From Massilia sp. METH4 (GTDB taxonomy: Bacteria > Pseudomonadota > Gammaproteobacteria > Burkholderiales > Burkholderiaceae_D): a stretch of 64,000 nt of DNA. Position 1 is the first letter of the stretch. Every line of letters begins with the position of its first letter. This document shows positions 26,994 to 35,722 of this stretch, in pieces. The translations under genes were made by a program, and so were the position numbers. The notes below the pieces were generated by a model, which was not told where the DNA came from, did no database searches, and worked only from the letters and a program-made list of their open reading frames with translations. The DNA lies in the NCBI RefSeq assembly GCF_037094685.1, contig NZ_CP146614.1, forward strand, positions 3,472,001 through 3,536,000. Direction: 5' to 3'.

Positions 26994-28583
26994 ATGAAGC
27001 TTTCCCTTGCATTTGGGCGCGGGGCCATGCCGGGCGCGCGCGCGGCGGGTACCCGCCAGGGTTCCCTGGCCGCGCTGATCCTGCTATTCCTGGGCATTGC
27101 GGCCATCGCGCTGCTGCTCGGCGCGGTCATCGGCCTCGGCTCTCCCGTGCTGGTCATTATCCTGGCCGGCGCCGTCTTCGGCATCATGGGTTTCCTGCTG
27201 CTCGATTCCTATCGCATGCTTGTCATTGTGTTTGTCTTGACATTCATCGTCCAGGGAAGCGTTGCGTCTTTCTTTGGTAACCGCCAGGCTGCCTGGGTAG
27301 TTATCGGTCTTGCTGTTCTATTCATTCTCCGGGCCGTTCTGGACCGGCAGTTCGCCAAGCGTCGCGAAGAGCCTGGCGTAAAAACGTTCGCCGATACGGC
27401 CGCGCTGGTGGCGCTGACCGGATACGCGATGATCTTCGCCGCGAGCACCATCTACAATCGTCCCGGTGTCGCGCAATTGGTCGTTGCGGTCAAGAGCGCG
27501 TGGCCGATGATCGGCGTGCTGCTGGCACTTGTATGGTTCAGATGGTCGATCGAGCGCCAGAAGACCTTGTGGCAAATCCTGCTCGGGGTTGCCATGCTGC
27601 AGTTGCCTGTTGTTGCGTACCAGCACTTCGTTGTCGCGAAAAGCCGCCTGGCGACCTCGCACGACGCCGTGGTCGGCACGTTCGGCGGCAGCATGGGCGG
27701 CGGGGGGAACAGCGCGCTGCTCGTGCTGTTCATGATCGGCCTCATGTGCTACGTCCTGGCCCGCTGGGACCGCGGGCTGATGTCGGGCAAGCGCGTTATC
27801 CTGTTCAGCATCGTCAGTATCGTTGTCATCCTCCTCGGCGAAGTCAAGGCGGCGTTCGTGTGGATGCCCATCGCGTTCTGTTTCGTCCTGCGCCGGCGCA
27901 TGATGCGCAACCTGTTCGCGTTCATCGGTTATTCGACGCTGATCGTGGTGGTGGCCGGCGCCATCTGGAGCACCTACAGCGCCCTGTACTGGAGCAAGGA
28001 CATCACGAACCAGAGCACGGTGACCGGTGCGCTCGAGGCCAGCGGCGGCTACTTCTTCGATCCCAACGAGATCAATCACAAGACTGGCGAGGTGGGCCGC
28101 GCGGCGGCGGTCGCCCTCTGGGTCGATGACAAGGCCGCGACGGTCGGAAGCCGGCTGATCGGGTACGGACCCGGCGCGGTCAAGGGCGGGCCGGGACTCG
28201 GATCCGGCAAGCTCGCCGCGCGCTTCGCGCCCTTGCACGTCGATCCGACCACGTTGGCAACGCTGCTGTGGGACGTTGGCGTCCTCGGCACCATCACCTA
28301 CATCGGCCTGTTCGTCTTCGTGCTGATGGCGGGCTCGCGCAGGCTGCGACAACGGGATGGTTCGCCGGAAGCGGCGGCGATGGTGGAGGCGGCGCAGGCC
28401 ATCCTCATCCTGATTACGTCCCTGATTATCTATAACCGTACGCTCATGGATGACCCTGCGACCCAGTTATTGTTTGTATTCGCTGCGGGTACGGTACTGC
28501 AGGCCGCCCGCTTCTCAAGCACGAGCAGTAAGCCGAAAGTCCATCCTGCGGTCGCGCGAGCACAGATCGCAGGCGCAGCATGA
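26994..28583 (+). CDS. Wzy-like EPS polymerase / O-antigen ligase-type membrane protein
   Basis: 529 residues with about eleven hydrophobic helices and a large hydrophilic loop (about 330-420), the layout of Wzy polymerases and WaaL-type ligases. The loop holds YFFDPNEINHKTGEVGRAAAV and SRLIGYGPGAVKGGP; an Arg-containing large periplasmic loop is typical of these enzymes. Sequence conservation in the family is poor, so the assignment leans on topology and on its place between epsI and the flippase. It would join lipid-linked repeat units at the periplasmic face. It overlaps the next gene by ATGA. Confidence 0.78.
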   Translation: MKLSLAFGRGAMPGARAAGTRQGSLAALILLFLGIAAIALLLGAVIGLGSPVLVIILAGAVFGIMGFLLLDSYRMLVIVFVLTFIVQGSVASFFGNRQAAWVVIGLAVLFILRAVLDRQFAKRREEPGVKTFADTAALVALTGYAMIFAASTIYNRPGVAQLVVAVKSAWPMIGVLLALVWFRWSIERQKTLWQILLGVAMLQLPVVAYQHFVVAKSRLATSHDAVVGTFGGSMGGGGNSALLVLFMIGLMCYVLARWDRGLMSGKRVILFSIVSIVVILLGEVKAAFVWMPIAFCFVLRRRMMRNLFAFIGYSTLIVVVAGAIWSTYSALYWSKDITNQSTVTGALEASGGYFFDPNEINHKTGEVGRAAAVALWVDDKAATVGSRLIGYGPGAVKGGPGLGSGKLAARFAPLHVDPTTLATLLWDVGVLGTITYIGLFVFVLMAGSRRLRQRDGSPEAAAMVEAAQAILILITSLIIYNRTLMDDPATQLLFVFAAGTVLQAARFSSTSSKPKVHPAVARAQIAGAA

Positions 28584-30136
28584 CGGTGAGTCCTTATCAC
28601 GCTTCCCGCCTGGTCCTTCAGGCGAAGCTCTTCACCGCGGCAAAATCCCTGGGGGCTATCGTTGCGCTCGCGTATCAATTTTTGCTGGTGCGGCACCTGA
28701 GCGTGAACGACTACGTGTCGTTCACCGTTCTCACCGCGGCAAACGGGATCCTGGTGTTCGCGACGATGTTCGGCATGGACAGGCTGGTCTACCGCTATGT
28801 CCCGCCGCTGCGCGAATCGGGACGGTGGCGCGAGATGTTTCTGCTGTTCGGTTCGCTGCTCCTGCTGAGGCAGCTGGCGATCGCTGCGCTGCTCTTCGTC
28901 CTTGGTTTTCTCACCCTCGAACTGCTGCCGAAGCAGATCGCCAGTGAAGTGACGCGCCTGCCCTGGCACTACGTCTGGTATGCCGTCGCGGTGGGTTTCA
29001 GCGATTCGCTCTCCACGTTCTGCAACAGCCTTGGCCGCCAGGGGCGCCAGGCCATGTACCTGTTGGTGATGACGACATTGCGTTTTGCGCTCAGTGCACT
29101 TGCCATCTGGCATTATGGCAACCTGGACGCAGTGATGATCGGCGATATTCTCGTTGGCACGGAGTTCTTGCTCGTTGCCGCGCTGCTGGTCACGCTGCTG
29201 GCCGAAATCAGGGCGCTGGCGCCGAAGGCGAGTGGCGGTCCCCTCCATTTTGGCTTCGACTGGCGCCGCATGATCTGGGAAAGCCTGAGCACCCAGATGA
29301 CTTACATGCTCACGCTGCCGTTCCGCGGCGGTGTCATGAAGCTCATCGTCGGCGCCGTGGCGACCCCGGTCGTCACCGCCTCCTTCGGCTTTTTCCAGAC
29401 CATCGCTGACCGTGCCTACCAGTTCATGCCAGCGTTCATGATGAAAGGTATCGTCGAGCCTGCGCTTGCAAATGGATATGCACGCAACCAGGATCTGTCG
29501 AGGGTGCGCCTCACGGCGTCGCTGCTCATCAGGTTGAATGTCGTCATCCTGGCGCTTGGGTTGGCTGTGCTGATCGGGTGCGGCGGCCCCCTGATCGATT
29601 TCGCCACGCGCGACCGCTACGGTACGGAAGTCGGTATTGCCGCCTTGCTGCTCGTCCAAATGGCGGCGTTGACCATCGGCGAGGCCCTGTGGATCGTTCT
29701 CAATCCGGTCGGCCGCATTGTTCACCATAACAAGGTATGGGTGTGGATTTCGATCCTCGGCTATGGCCTGCTGGCAGTGGGCGCGGCCTTGCGCAATCCG
29801 GAGGTGCTGATTATTGCGAGTGCCCTGCCATATTTCGCTGTTTATGCATGGTTACGATGGTTGACGCGTGAAACGGTGCTACAGGAAGGAATGGGATTTG
29901 GCTGGCTGGTACATCTGTTGCTGCCTGTCCTTATCAGCGCGGGCGTCGGCCGTGCGCTGGTGTGGCTGATCGGTGCCAATTCGATTGGCGCGCTCGTTGC
30001 CACGGCCGCGGTGGCAATCTGCTTTATCGCCATCCTCCGCACGCGCAACCTGATCACCAGGAACGAGGCCGCCGAGGTCAATGCGACTTCACCCAAACTC
30101 GCGCGGCTGTTGAAGCTGATTAGCGCAGGCAAGTAA
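28580..30136 (+). CDS. Wzx-like polysaccharide flippase
   Basis: 518 residues, twelve to fourteen predicted helices, of the MATE/MviN-like polysaccharide exporter superfamily. Helix starts resemble those of flippases (SLGAIVALAYQFLLVRHLSVNDYVSFTVL; GVMKLIVGAVATPVVTASFGFFQTI). It would turn undecaprenyl-diphosphate-linked repeat units to the periplasm for the adjacent polymerase. The wzy-like, wzx-like pair in overlapping frames supports a Wzx/Wzy-dependent pathway rather than a synthase pathway. Confidence 0.83.
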   Translation: MTVSPYHASRLVLQAKLFTAAKSLGAIVALAYQFLLVRHLSVNDYVSFTVLTAANGILVFATMFGMDRLVYRYVPPLRESGRWREMFLLFGSLLLLRQLAIAALLFVLGFLTLELLPKQIASEVTRLPWHYVWYAVAVGFSDSLSTFCNSLGRQGRQAMYLLVMTTLRFALSALAIWHYGNLDAVMIGDILVGTEFLLVAALLVTLLAEIRALAPKASGGPLHFGFDWRRMIWESLSTQMTYMLTLPFRGGVMKLIVGAVATPVVTASFGFFQTIADRAYQFMPAFMMKGIVEPALANGYARNQDLSRVRLTASLLIRLNVVILALGLAVLIGCGGPLIDFATRDRYGTEVGIAALLLVQMAALTIGEALWIVLNPVGRIVHHNKVWVWISILGYGLLAVGAALRNPEVLIIASALPYFAVYAWLRWLTRETVLQEGMGFGWLVHLLLPVLISAGVGRALVWLIGANSIGALVATAAVAICFIAILRTRNLITRNEAAEVNATSPKLARLLKLISAGK

Positions 30137-30158
30137 TAATAAACACGGGAATAAAGAA

Positions 30159-31106
30159 ATGCGTATCGCATACATGATACTGGCGCACGACCAGCCTGAA
30201 CTGTTCGGACGGCTGGTTCGCGCTGTTCACGCGGACAATGTGTCGATCTACGCGCACATCGATGCGAAGTTCGACGAGGCGCCATTTCGCGCGGCCGTGA
30301 ACGGCGTGCCGGTCGAGTTCGTTACCGACCGGATCAAGGTGAACTGGGGAGGCTATTCCCAGGTCGAATCCATGCTCAAGCTGCTGACGCTTGCCTCGCG
30401 AAGCGCACGGCATGATTATTTGATCTTCCTGAGCGGCAGGGATTATCCATTGCGGCCGCACCGGGAACTGGTGTCGCTGCTTTCTGGTGCGCCGACGCGC
30501 AGCTATATGAATTTCTACGCGCTGGCCGACGGGACGGACTTTGTCGCGAAAGTCAGGAATTATTGCTACTACGATCTTTATGCAAAAGTGCCGACCCGGT
30601 TCCTGAAGCGGGTGGCGAATCGTCTCGTAAAGGAAATCAGCGCAAGACTACCCGATCGTAAATTCGTCGCGGATATGCAGCCATATCGCGGCTCCACTTC
30701 CTGGTGCATAACCGGCGATATCGCGGAATATATCGTCGGCTTTGTCGAGAGCCCGGCCAATTCGGATTATCTCCGATTCTTCCGATCGGTCAGCTGTTGC
30801 GATGAGATATTCTTCCAGACTATTGTTCTCAATTCCCCGTATGCCTCCACCTTGAACAGGTTCGATATCGACGGTATCAAGCGGCCAGGTGAAATGAAAA
30901 ACGAGAATAAAGCGTCGCTTCATTATATCGACTGGGATCCTCGCCGCGAGGACCCCGCCATTCTCGATGAGCGCGACCTTGCCGCAATGCAGGCTTCAGG
31001 GAAGTATTTCGCCCGCAAGTTCGACGCCGTGCGGTCGGCAAAGGTGCTGGACACGCTGGATTCAGTTCGGCAGAGAAATAACGAGCCCGAGCATACTGAC
31101 GGTTAA
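30159..31106 (+). CDS. Beta-1,6-N-acetylglucosaminyltransferase-like (GT14, Branch domain)
   Basis: 315 residues. Family marks are MRIAYMILAHDQPELFGRLV at the N-terminus, YAHIDAK, VNWGGYSQVESMLKLL, HDYLIFLSGRDYPLRP and, later, GSTSWCITGDIAEYIVGF with SVSCCDEIFFQTI. GT14 enzymes of this type transfer GlcNAc or xylose in beta-1,6 or branching linkage. It would add a side residue to the EPS repeat. The gene has more A/T at wobble positions than its neighbours (for example 30540-30900), suggesting a different ancestry within the cluster. Confidence 0.86.
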   Translation: MRIAYMILAHDQPELFGRLVRAVHADNVSIYAHIDAKFDEAPFRAAVNGVPVEFVTDRIKVNWGGYSQVESMLKLLTLASRSARHDYLIFLSGRDYPLRPHRELVSLLSGAPTRSYMNFYALADGTDFVAKVRNYCYYDLYAKVPTRFLKRVANRLVKEISARLPDRKFVADMQPYRGSTSWCITGDIAEYIVGFVESPANSDYLRFFRSVSCCDEIFFQTIVLNSPYASTLNRFDIDGIKRPGEMKNENKASLHYIDWDPRREDPAILDERDLAAMQASGKYFARKFDAVRSAKVLDTLDSVRQRNNEPEHTDG

Positions 31107-31413
31107 GATTATATGGTGATTACCCGGTCCAGACTTGCGCTCCTGCATAATAAGCGAGGGCGGAGGTCTTGATAATTGTTGATTCAAATTAAGATACACA
31201 TGTGATAGGCACGACAACAAAAATGCGTGCAGAGTAATTAGATGCAAGTTTGGCATGGATTCTTATTGCCAAAGTTTGCCTGTGGTATTCTCGGCTTTTT
31301 TCTCGGGACCCGGGTGTTTTTCTACGGCAATATCGTATAATGGGCGCGTTCGGCCAGATCGCGGTGCTAAGATGCGGTACGGGCCAGTCTAAAATTCGTG
31401 TTCCGAGGCATTC
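31107..31413. other. 307-nt AT-rich spacer with candidate promoter
   Basis: No gene is seen. A perfect TATAAT at 31336-31341 sits 72 nt before the exported heparinase-like gene, but no good -35 lies 16-18 nt upstream. The low GC content marks a boundary between the core eps operon and the second EPS gene block. Confidence 0.45.
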
Positions 31414-33648
31414 ATGAAATTAAGTCAATTTATTCGCGCTACGCTCCTTATCGCGATTCCTGGATTGGTAGGCCATGCCCACGCTGATTGGGCACAATCC
31501 GCATCGCCGCTGGTTATCCGGCCCTTGCCGAACGATTACCAAACCCAGGTTCAGAACCCACCCACTTTCTCGTGGGCGCGTCATTCCAGTAATCCGTCGT
31601 CTTACGTCGTGGAGGTTCGCCAGGGTACCAACGTGGTGTACACCTACACCTCCACCCGCAACTGGCTGTTGCCCTCGGCACCGCTGGCGGTGGGCCAGTA
31701 TTCGTGGCGTGTTCGTCCGGCCGACCGGATCGAATGGTCCACGGACCGGTTCTTCACCATCGCGGAAAAATCGTCGACCTTCGTCGTTCCCGAGAATTCC
31801 ACGCTGCGCGGCAGGGTTCTGGCCAAGGCCCGCCCCCGTGGCCTGCCGACCAACTTCGTGAAGTACGCATCCTGGTCCGCCGAGATGAAGGCGGAGCGCG
31901 GCGCCGCGCTGACCACCTTGCAGAAGGAAGTCGACTGGTACATCACGAACCTGCCTGTGATCTCGGATTCGAAGTGGACGCTCAACACGGCGTCCGTGAC
32001 TACCGCGGCCCAGGCCGCGCAGCAAACCGATGTCCGCAAGCAGTTGAATACGCGCAAGCGCCAGCTCGAATCCGCCGCGCTGCTGTACCACCTGCTCGGC
32101 ACCCAGAAATACCTGACCGAGGCCCTGCGCCGCGGCGATGAGCTGGCGGCCATGAACCCCCTCGGCCCGACCAGCTATGCGCAACAGGACCAGGCGCCGT
32201 TCGGGATTGCGTCGGCCCTGAGCCGTGGGATCGATATCCTGGGCTCCGGCCTCGACTCCACGCGCCGGGCCAAATGGGTCGCGTCGATCCGCGCCTACGG
32301 TAGCCAGATCTACGCCGATCTTGCCAAGGACAACGTACGGACCGATGAGTTCCCGTTCGATTCGCACGGCATCAGCAATACCGCCGGTCTCGCCGAAATC
32401 GCCGTGCTGGCGCTTGGCGATGTCGACGAAGCGCAAACGTGGTTCGACTTCTCGCTGCGCTCGTATATCAGCTCGCTGAGCCCGTGGAGCGGCCCGGAGG
32501 GCGGTTTCGCGAACGGTACCGCCTACGCCGAATACGCGCTGGGTCTGTACTCGACCGTGTGGCAGCCGGTGCTGCATGCCATGGGATTGAATCTTTACGA
32601 CAAGCCGTGGTCCTACGGGTTCCTGCGATTCTTCATGTACTTCGTTCCGCCGGGTCAGAAGAGCCATGTGTTCGGCGACGGCCACGAGGTTACGCCCATG
32701 CAGTCGACGATGAAAGGCTATGCGACCAATTTCGCCGATCCGGCCGCCGCGTGGTACTCGAACGCGCTGCAAGGCCAGCATGACGCGCTCACGCTGCTGA
32801 AGTCGAGCTATCCGTTGCCTTCCGCGACCGTGGCGGCCGCTGGACCTGGTACGCCTTCCGCCGTCTTCCCGAGCATCGGCTGGGCGGCAATGCACAGCAA
32901 CCTGCGTGACATGAACCGTACGTCGGTCTATTTCAAGTCCAGCCCGTATGGCTCGTACAACCACAGCCACGGTGACCAGAATACCTTCGTGCTGTTCAAG
33001 GGCGGCATTCCACTGCTGGGCGAGGGTGGCTATTACGACTATTATGGCTCGCCGCTGTGGAAAGGTTACTATCGCAGCACCAGGTCGCATAACGGCATTA
33101 CGTTCGACGGCGGCATCGGCCAGGCGACGGACGTGGACAATTCCGCCCAGCTCGAGAACGACGGCAAGATCACGGCCTACTCCCATACGCCGGACATGGA
33201 CTACGTGGAAGGTATCGCCACCAAGGCGTACGGCGGCGCGTTGACGAACGCACAGCGCAAGCTGTGGTATCTCCGGGCCGAGGATGCGGTTGTGGTTCAC
33301 GACACGCTGGCGTCGGCGACTTCGCGGACTTATGAGTGGAATGTCCACGCGTTTGCCCCGATTACCGACCTGTCGTCGGGGGCGCTCCAGGTAACCAGCC
33401 AGGGTCAGACTGTCTGCATCCGGCCGGTGACTTCCGGATACCACGTTGTCCGGCCGACCAATACGCCACAGTTGAGCGGCCGTACCGAGTACCATGTCGT
33501 CCTGACCAAGACGGGCAAGGCGATGACCGGCGAGTTCCTGGTCGTGCTCGATGTCGGTTGCAAGAATCCGGCCATTTCGCTGACCACCACGTCCAGTGGA
33601 CGCGTGCTGAAAGTCGGCGCGCAGTCCCTGGTCCTGCCGGGGCGGTAA
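31414..33648 (+). CDS. Exported heparinase II/III-fold protein (DUF4962-type), putative EPS lyase
   Basis: 744 residues with a signal peptide ending near residue 24 (AHA-DW). An N-terminal beta-sandwich resembling DUF4962 (PPTFSWARHSSNPSSYVVEV, Fn3-like) leads to an alpha/alpha toroid (about 150-470) and a C-terminal beta domain. The heparinase II/III signature NHSHGDQN lies at residues 516-523, followed by the glycine- and tyrosine-rich LLGEGGYYDYYGSP and RSTRSHNGITFDG. Enzymes of this fold cleave uronic acid-containing polymers by beta-elimination. Inside an EPS locus with an AlgD-like dehydrogenase, it likely trims or releases the locus's own uronate polymer. It is followed by a strong terminator. 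Confidence 0.83.
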   Translation: MKLSQFIRATLLIAIPGLVGHAHADWAQSASPLVIRPLPNDYQTQVQNPPTFSWARHSSNPSSYVVEVRQGTNVVYTYTSTRNWLLPSAPLAVGQYSWRVRPADRIEWSTDRFFTIAEKSSTFVVPENSTLRGRVLAKARPRGLPTNFVKYASWSAEMKAERGAALTTLQKEVDWYITNLPVISDSKWTLNTASVTTAAQAAQQTDVRKQLNTRKRQLESAALLYHLLGTQKYLTEALRRGDELAAMNPLGPTSYAQQDQAPFGIASALSRGIDILGSGLDSTRRAKWVASIRAYGSQIYADLAKDNVRTDEFPFDSHGISNTAGLAEIAVLALGDVDEAQTWFDFSLRSYISSLSPWSGPEGGFANGTAYAEYALGLYSTVWQPVLHAMGLNLYDKPWSYGFLRFFMYFVPPGQKSHVFGDGHEVTPMQSTMKGYATNFADPAAAWYSNALQGQHDALTLLKSSYPLPSATVAAAGPGTPSAVFPSIGWAAMHSNLRDMNRTSVYFKSSPYGSYNHSHGDQNTFVLFKGGIPLLGEGGYYDYYGSPLWKGYYRSTRSHNGITFDGGIGQATDVDNSAQLENDGKITAYSHTPDMDYVEGIATKAYGGALTNAQRKLWYLRAEDAVVVHDTLASATSRTYEWNVHAFAPITDLSSGALQVTSQGQTVCIRPVTSGYHVVRPTNTPQLSGRTEYHVVLTKTGKAMTGEFLVVLDVGCKNPAISLTTTSSGRVLKVGAQSLVLPGR

Positions 33649-33660
33649 TCGTCCGCAAGG

Positions 33661-33698
33661 CAAAAAGGCCGCTGTCCGAGACAGCGGCCTTTTTTTTT
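33661..33698 (+). terminator. Intrinsic terminator after exported lyase
   Basis: An 11-bp stem AGGCCGCTGTC/GACAGCGGCCT with loop CGA is followed by nine T. Five A precede the stem, so it may also serve the convergent glycosyltransferase gene that ends at 33907. Confidence 0.9.
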
Positions 33699-33906
33699 GG
33701 GCGCTGTTCGCTGACGCCAAGCTTTCCCTTGAACGGGGAACTTGTTGAATTGGTCGATGTCAGTAGCGACCTGAGCCTTGCTTCTGCCACGGCAGCGTTC
33801 AGCCGATCTGCAAGCGAGGTAAGCGCGGCGGAGGCCGGGGGTGCCCACGGTCCGGGCATCGCGGGAGCTGGCCCCGCGATGCGATCGTTGTGCCGGGTAC
33901 CGCAGG

Positions 33907-35130
33907 TCAGGCGGTGGCCAGCACGCGGTAGCGCTGCGCCAGTGATTCGGCCAGCACCCGGTAGCTGCGATGCTGTTCAATGAAGGCGCGGCCCTGCCTG
34001 GCGCGGGCGCGTGCCGTTTCCACGTCGGCAAGGATTTCGTGCATCGCCTGGGCAAAGTCTTCGGCAGTACTGGCGGTGAGCCATCCAGCCGCGCTGGCCG
34101 TCAGCACGAAGTGCTGGTCGGGGCTGTCGTTGCCGATGGCCGGCAGACCCAGCGCAAGGTACTCAAGCAGCTTGGTGGGTGAACTGACGTCGAACAGCTT
34201 GTTCCGCGGGATATATGAGATCGCAGCATCCGCACCCAGCAGCAGGGACTGCGCTTCCGCCCCCGGCAGCCAGCCGGTGATGGCGACGGCTTCCTCGAGG
34301 CCGAGCCGCCGTGCGTGGGCGAGCCAGTCGTCGTGGTCGGACGGCGTCGGTGAGCTGCCGATCAGTAACAGGCGCGCCGCGGGTAACTTGCGGCGCAAGG
34401 CGGCAAGGGCGTCGATCAGGATGTTGATCTCGCGCGAGCGATCCAGCGTGCCCAGGTAGGCGACCACCGGAATATTCTCCCAGCCTGGAAGCCGTCGTGG
34501 CGCCAGCGCGTCCGCGCGCAGGAGTTCCGTGTCGATTCCCATCGGTACCGCTGTCAGGCGCTCGGCGCGAATCCCGTGGTTGACCATATGGCGCTTCATT
34601 GCCTCGCTCTGGACAAACACGTGGTTGGCATTACGCAACACAATTTTATAAAAAACAAACTTCTCCACGAGTCCCTTGCATAATGTAAGGAAGTAGTGAA
34701 TCCGGAACTTCTTCGCCAGTTCGGCCCTGCTGCGCTCGATCCGGCCATCACACATCAGGAACGAGGCCCAATAGGCGAAGGGGATGCCCCGCAGCTTCGC
34801 AATCAGCATGACGGCCAAGCCGATGGTGACCATGTCCCGCACCTGGATCACGTCGACTTGCTGCCGCGGCACTTGCCACGCGCGGCGCAGGCATAGCGCC
34901 AGGAAATCGAATTCCTGGCGCAGGCGTCCGCCCCGCCGCTCGGGCTTCGTTACCGATGCGAAGTCATGGGGGGGCGGCTCGCTGGTCTGCCCGGCTTTGC
35001 CGACGAGGTCGCATCGAACGCCGAAGCGGGGCAGGTACTTGCCGAACAGGGTGGAGACGTCGGCACGATAAGAGGGCAGGGGTTCTGGTACGAATTGCAA
35101 AACGCGCGTTGATTCAAAGTCTATACTCAT
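33907..35130 (-). CDS. Family 4 glycosyltransferase
   Basis: About 407 residues on the minus strand, the only EPS-block gene reading that way. The GT-B fold shows an N-terminal domain starting RVLQFVPEPLPSYRADVSTLF, a middle IPVVAYLGTLDRSREINILIDAL and the nucleotide-binding E-x7-E region in SPTKLLEYLALGLPAIGND. The donor is unknown. The ATG at 35130 gives an N-terminus that fits the fold, but no ribosome site is visible. The gene is divergent from the acetyltransferase at 35309. Inverted orientation and somewhat different base composition suggest it joined the cluster separately. Confidence 0.85.
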   Translation of the reverse strand: MSIDFESTRVLQFVPEPLPSYRADVSTLFGKYLPRFGVRCDLVGKAGQTSEPPPHDFASVTKPERRGGRLRQEFDFLALCLRRAWQVPRQQVDVIQVRDMVTIGLAVMLIAKLRGIPFAYWASFLMCDGRIERSRAELAKKFRIHYFLTLCKGLVEKFVFYKIVLRNANHVFVQSEAMKRHMVNHGIRAERLTAVPMGIDTELLRADALAPRRLPGWENIPVVAYLGTLDRSREINILIDALAALRRKLPAARLLLIGSSPTPSDHDDWLAHARRLGLEEAVAITGWLPGAEAQSLLLGADAAISYIPRNKLFDVSSPTKLLEYLALGLPAIGNDSPDQHFVLTASAAGWLTASTAEDFAQAMHEILADVETARARARQGRAFIEQHRSYRVLAESLAQRYRVLATA

Positions 35131-35178
35131 CGGAGTCTGATCGGCGGCTGCACCGCCCTGGGAAACACTAAAGTATTG

Positions 35179-35184
35179 ATTATA
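35179..35184 (-). promoter_or_regulatory. Candidate -10 of the minus-strand glycosyltransferase
   Basis: TATAAT on the minus strand, 48 nt before the ATG at 35130. No convincing -35 precedes it, so it rests on the perfect -10 only. Confidence 0.3.
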
Positions 35185-35219
35185 TGATAAAAGTTCCCGT
35201 GCGGCAGGGTGTGGCACGT

Positions 35220-35249
35220 TTGAAATCGCAGTTGACGTTTTGTTATGAT
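35220..35249 (+). promoter_or_regulatory. Sigma70-type promoter of the second EPS block
   Basis: TTGAAA (35220-35225), an 18-nt spacer and TATGAT (35244-35249); both hexamers match consensus at 5/6. It would drive the acetyltransferase at 35309 and the translationally coupled genes that follow. It is divergent from the glycosyltransferase at 35130. Confidence 0.6.
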
Positions 35250-35308
35250 TCCAGTTACCCTTGCGGTTGACCCCGGCCATCCGGCCGAGACATGCTTTTG
35301 GAAAGTAG

Positions 35309-35722
35309 ATGATTAAAATTTTTCGGCTTGCCGCCTGGTTGCATCGTTGCGGCATTCCGGTAGTGCCTCGCTTGCTGTACGGATTGAACCGAATTCTCTT
35401 CGCAGTGGTGCTGCCTCCGGGTGCGACGGTTGGTGCCCGCGTGCGTTTCGCATATAGCGGGCTTGGTGTCGTCGTTCACGCCCGGGCAAAGATCGGCAAC
35501 GACGTCAAGATTGCCCAAAATGTCACGATCGGCGGCCGGGCCGGCCGCTACGAGGTTCCCGTGATCGAAGATGATGTCGAGATCGGCGTCGGGGCCTGCG
35601 TCCTCGGGCCGGTGGTCATCGGGCGCGCCGCCCGCATCGGCGCCAATGCCGTCGTGCTCCATGATGTGCCTCCGGGAGCAATCGCCGTCGGCGTGCCTGC
35701 GACGTTGAAGGAGAAGCCATGA
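35309..35722 (+). CDS. Hexapeptide-repeat (left-handed beta-helix) acetyltransferase, serine acetyltransferase-like
   Basis: 137 residues. After a short helical N-terminus the sequence is built of hexapeptide turns (GATVGARVRFAYSGLGVVVH, ARIGANAVVLHDVPPGAIAVGVPA). The His in the LGVVVHARAKIG turn sits where serine acetyltransferase-like enzymes have a catalytic His. It is much shorter than CysE and lacks its N-terminal domain, like colanic acid or capsule acetyltransferases. It would move acetyl from acetyl-CoA to a nucleotide or lipid-linked sugar in the cytoplasm. It overlaps the next gene by ATGA. Confidence 0.83.
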   Translation: MIKIFRLAAWLHRCGIPVVPRLLYGLNRILFAVVLPPGATVGARVRFAYSGLGVVVHARAKIGNDVKIAQNVTIGGRAGRYEVPVIEDDVEIGVGACVLGPVVIGRAARIGANAVVLHDVPPGAIAVGVPATLKEKP

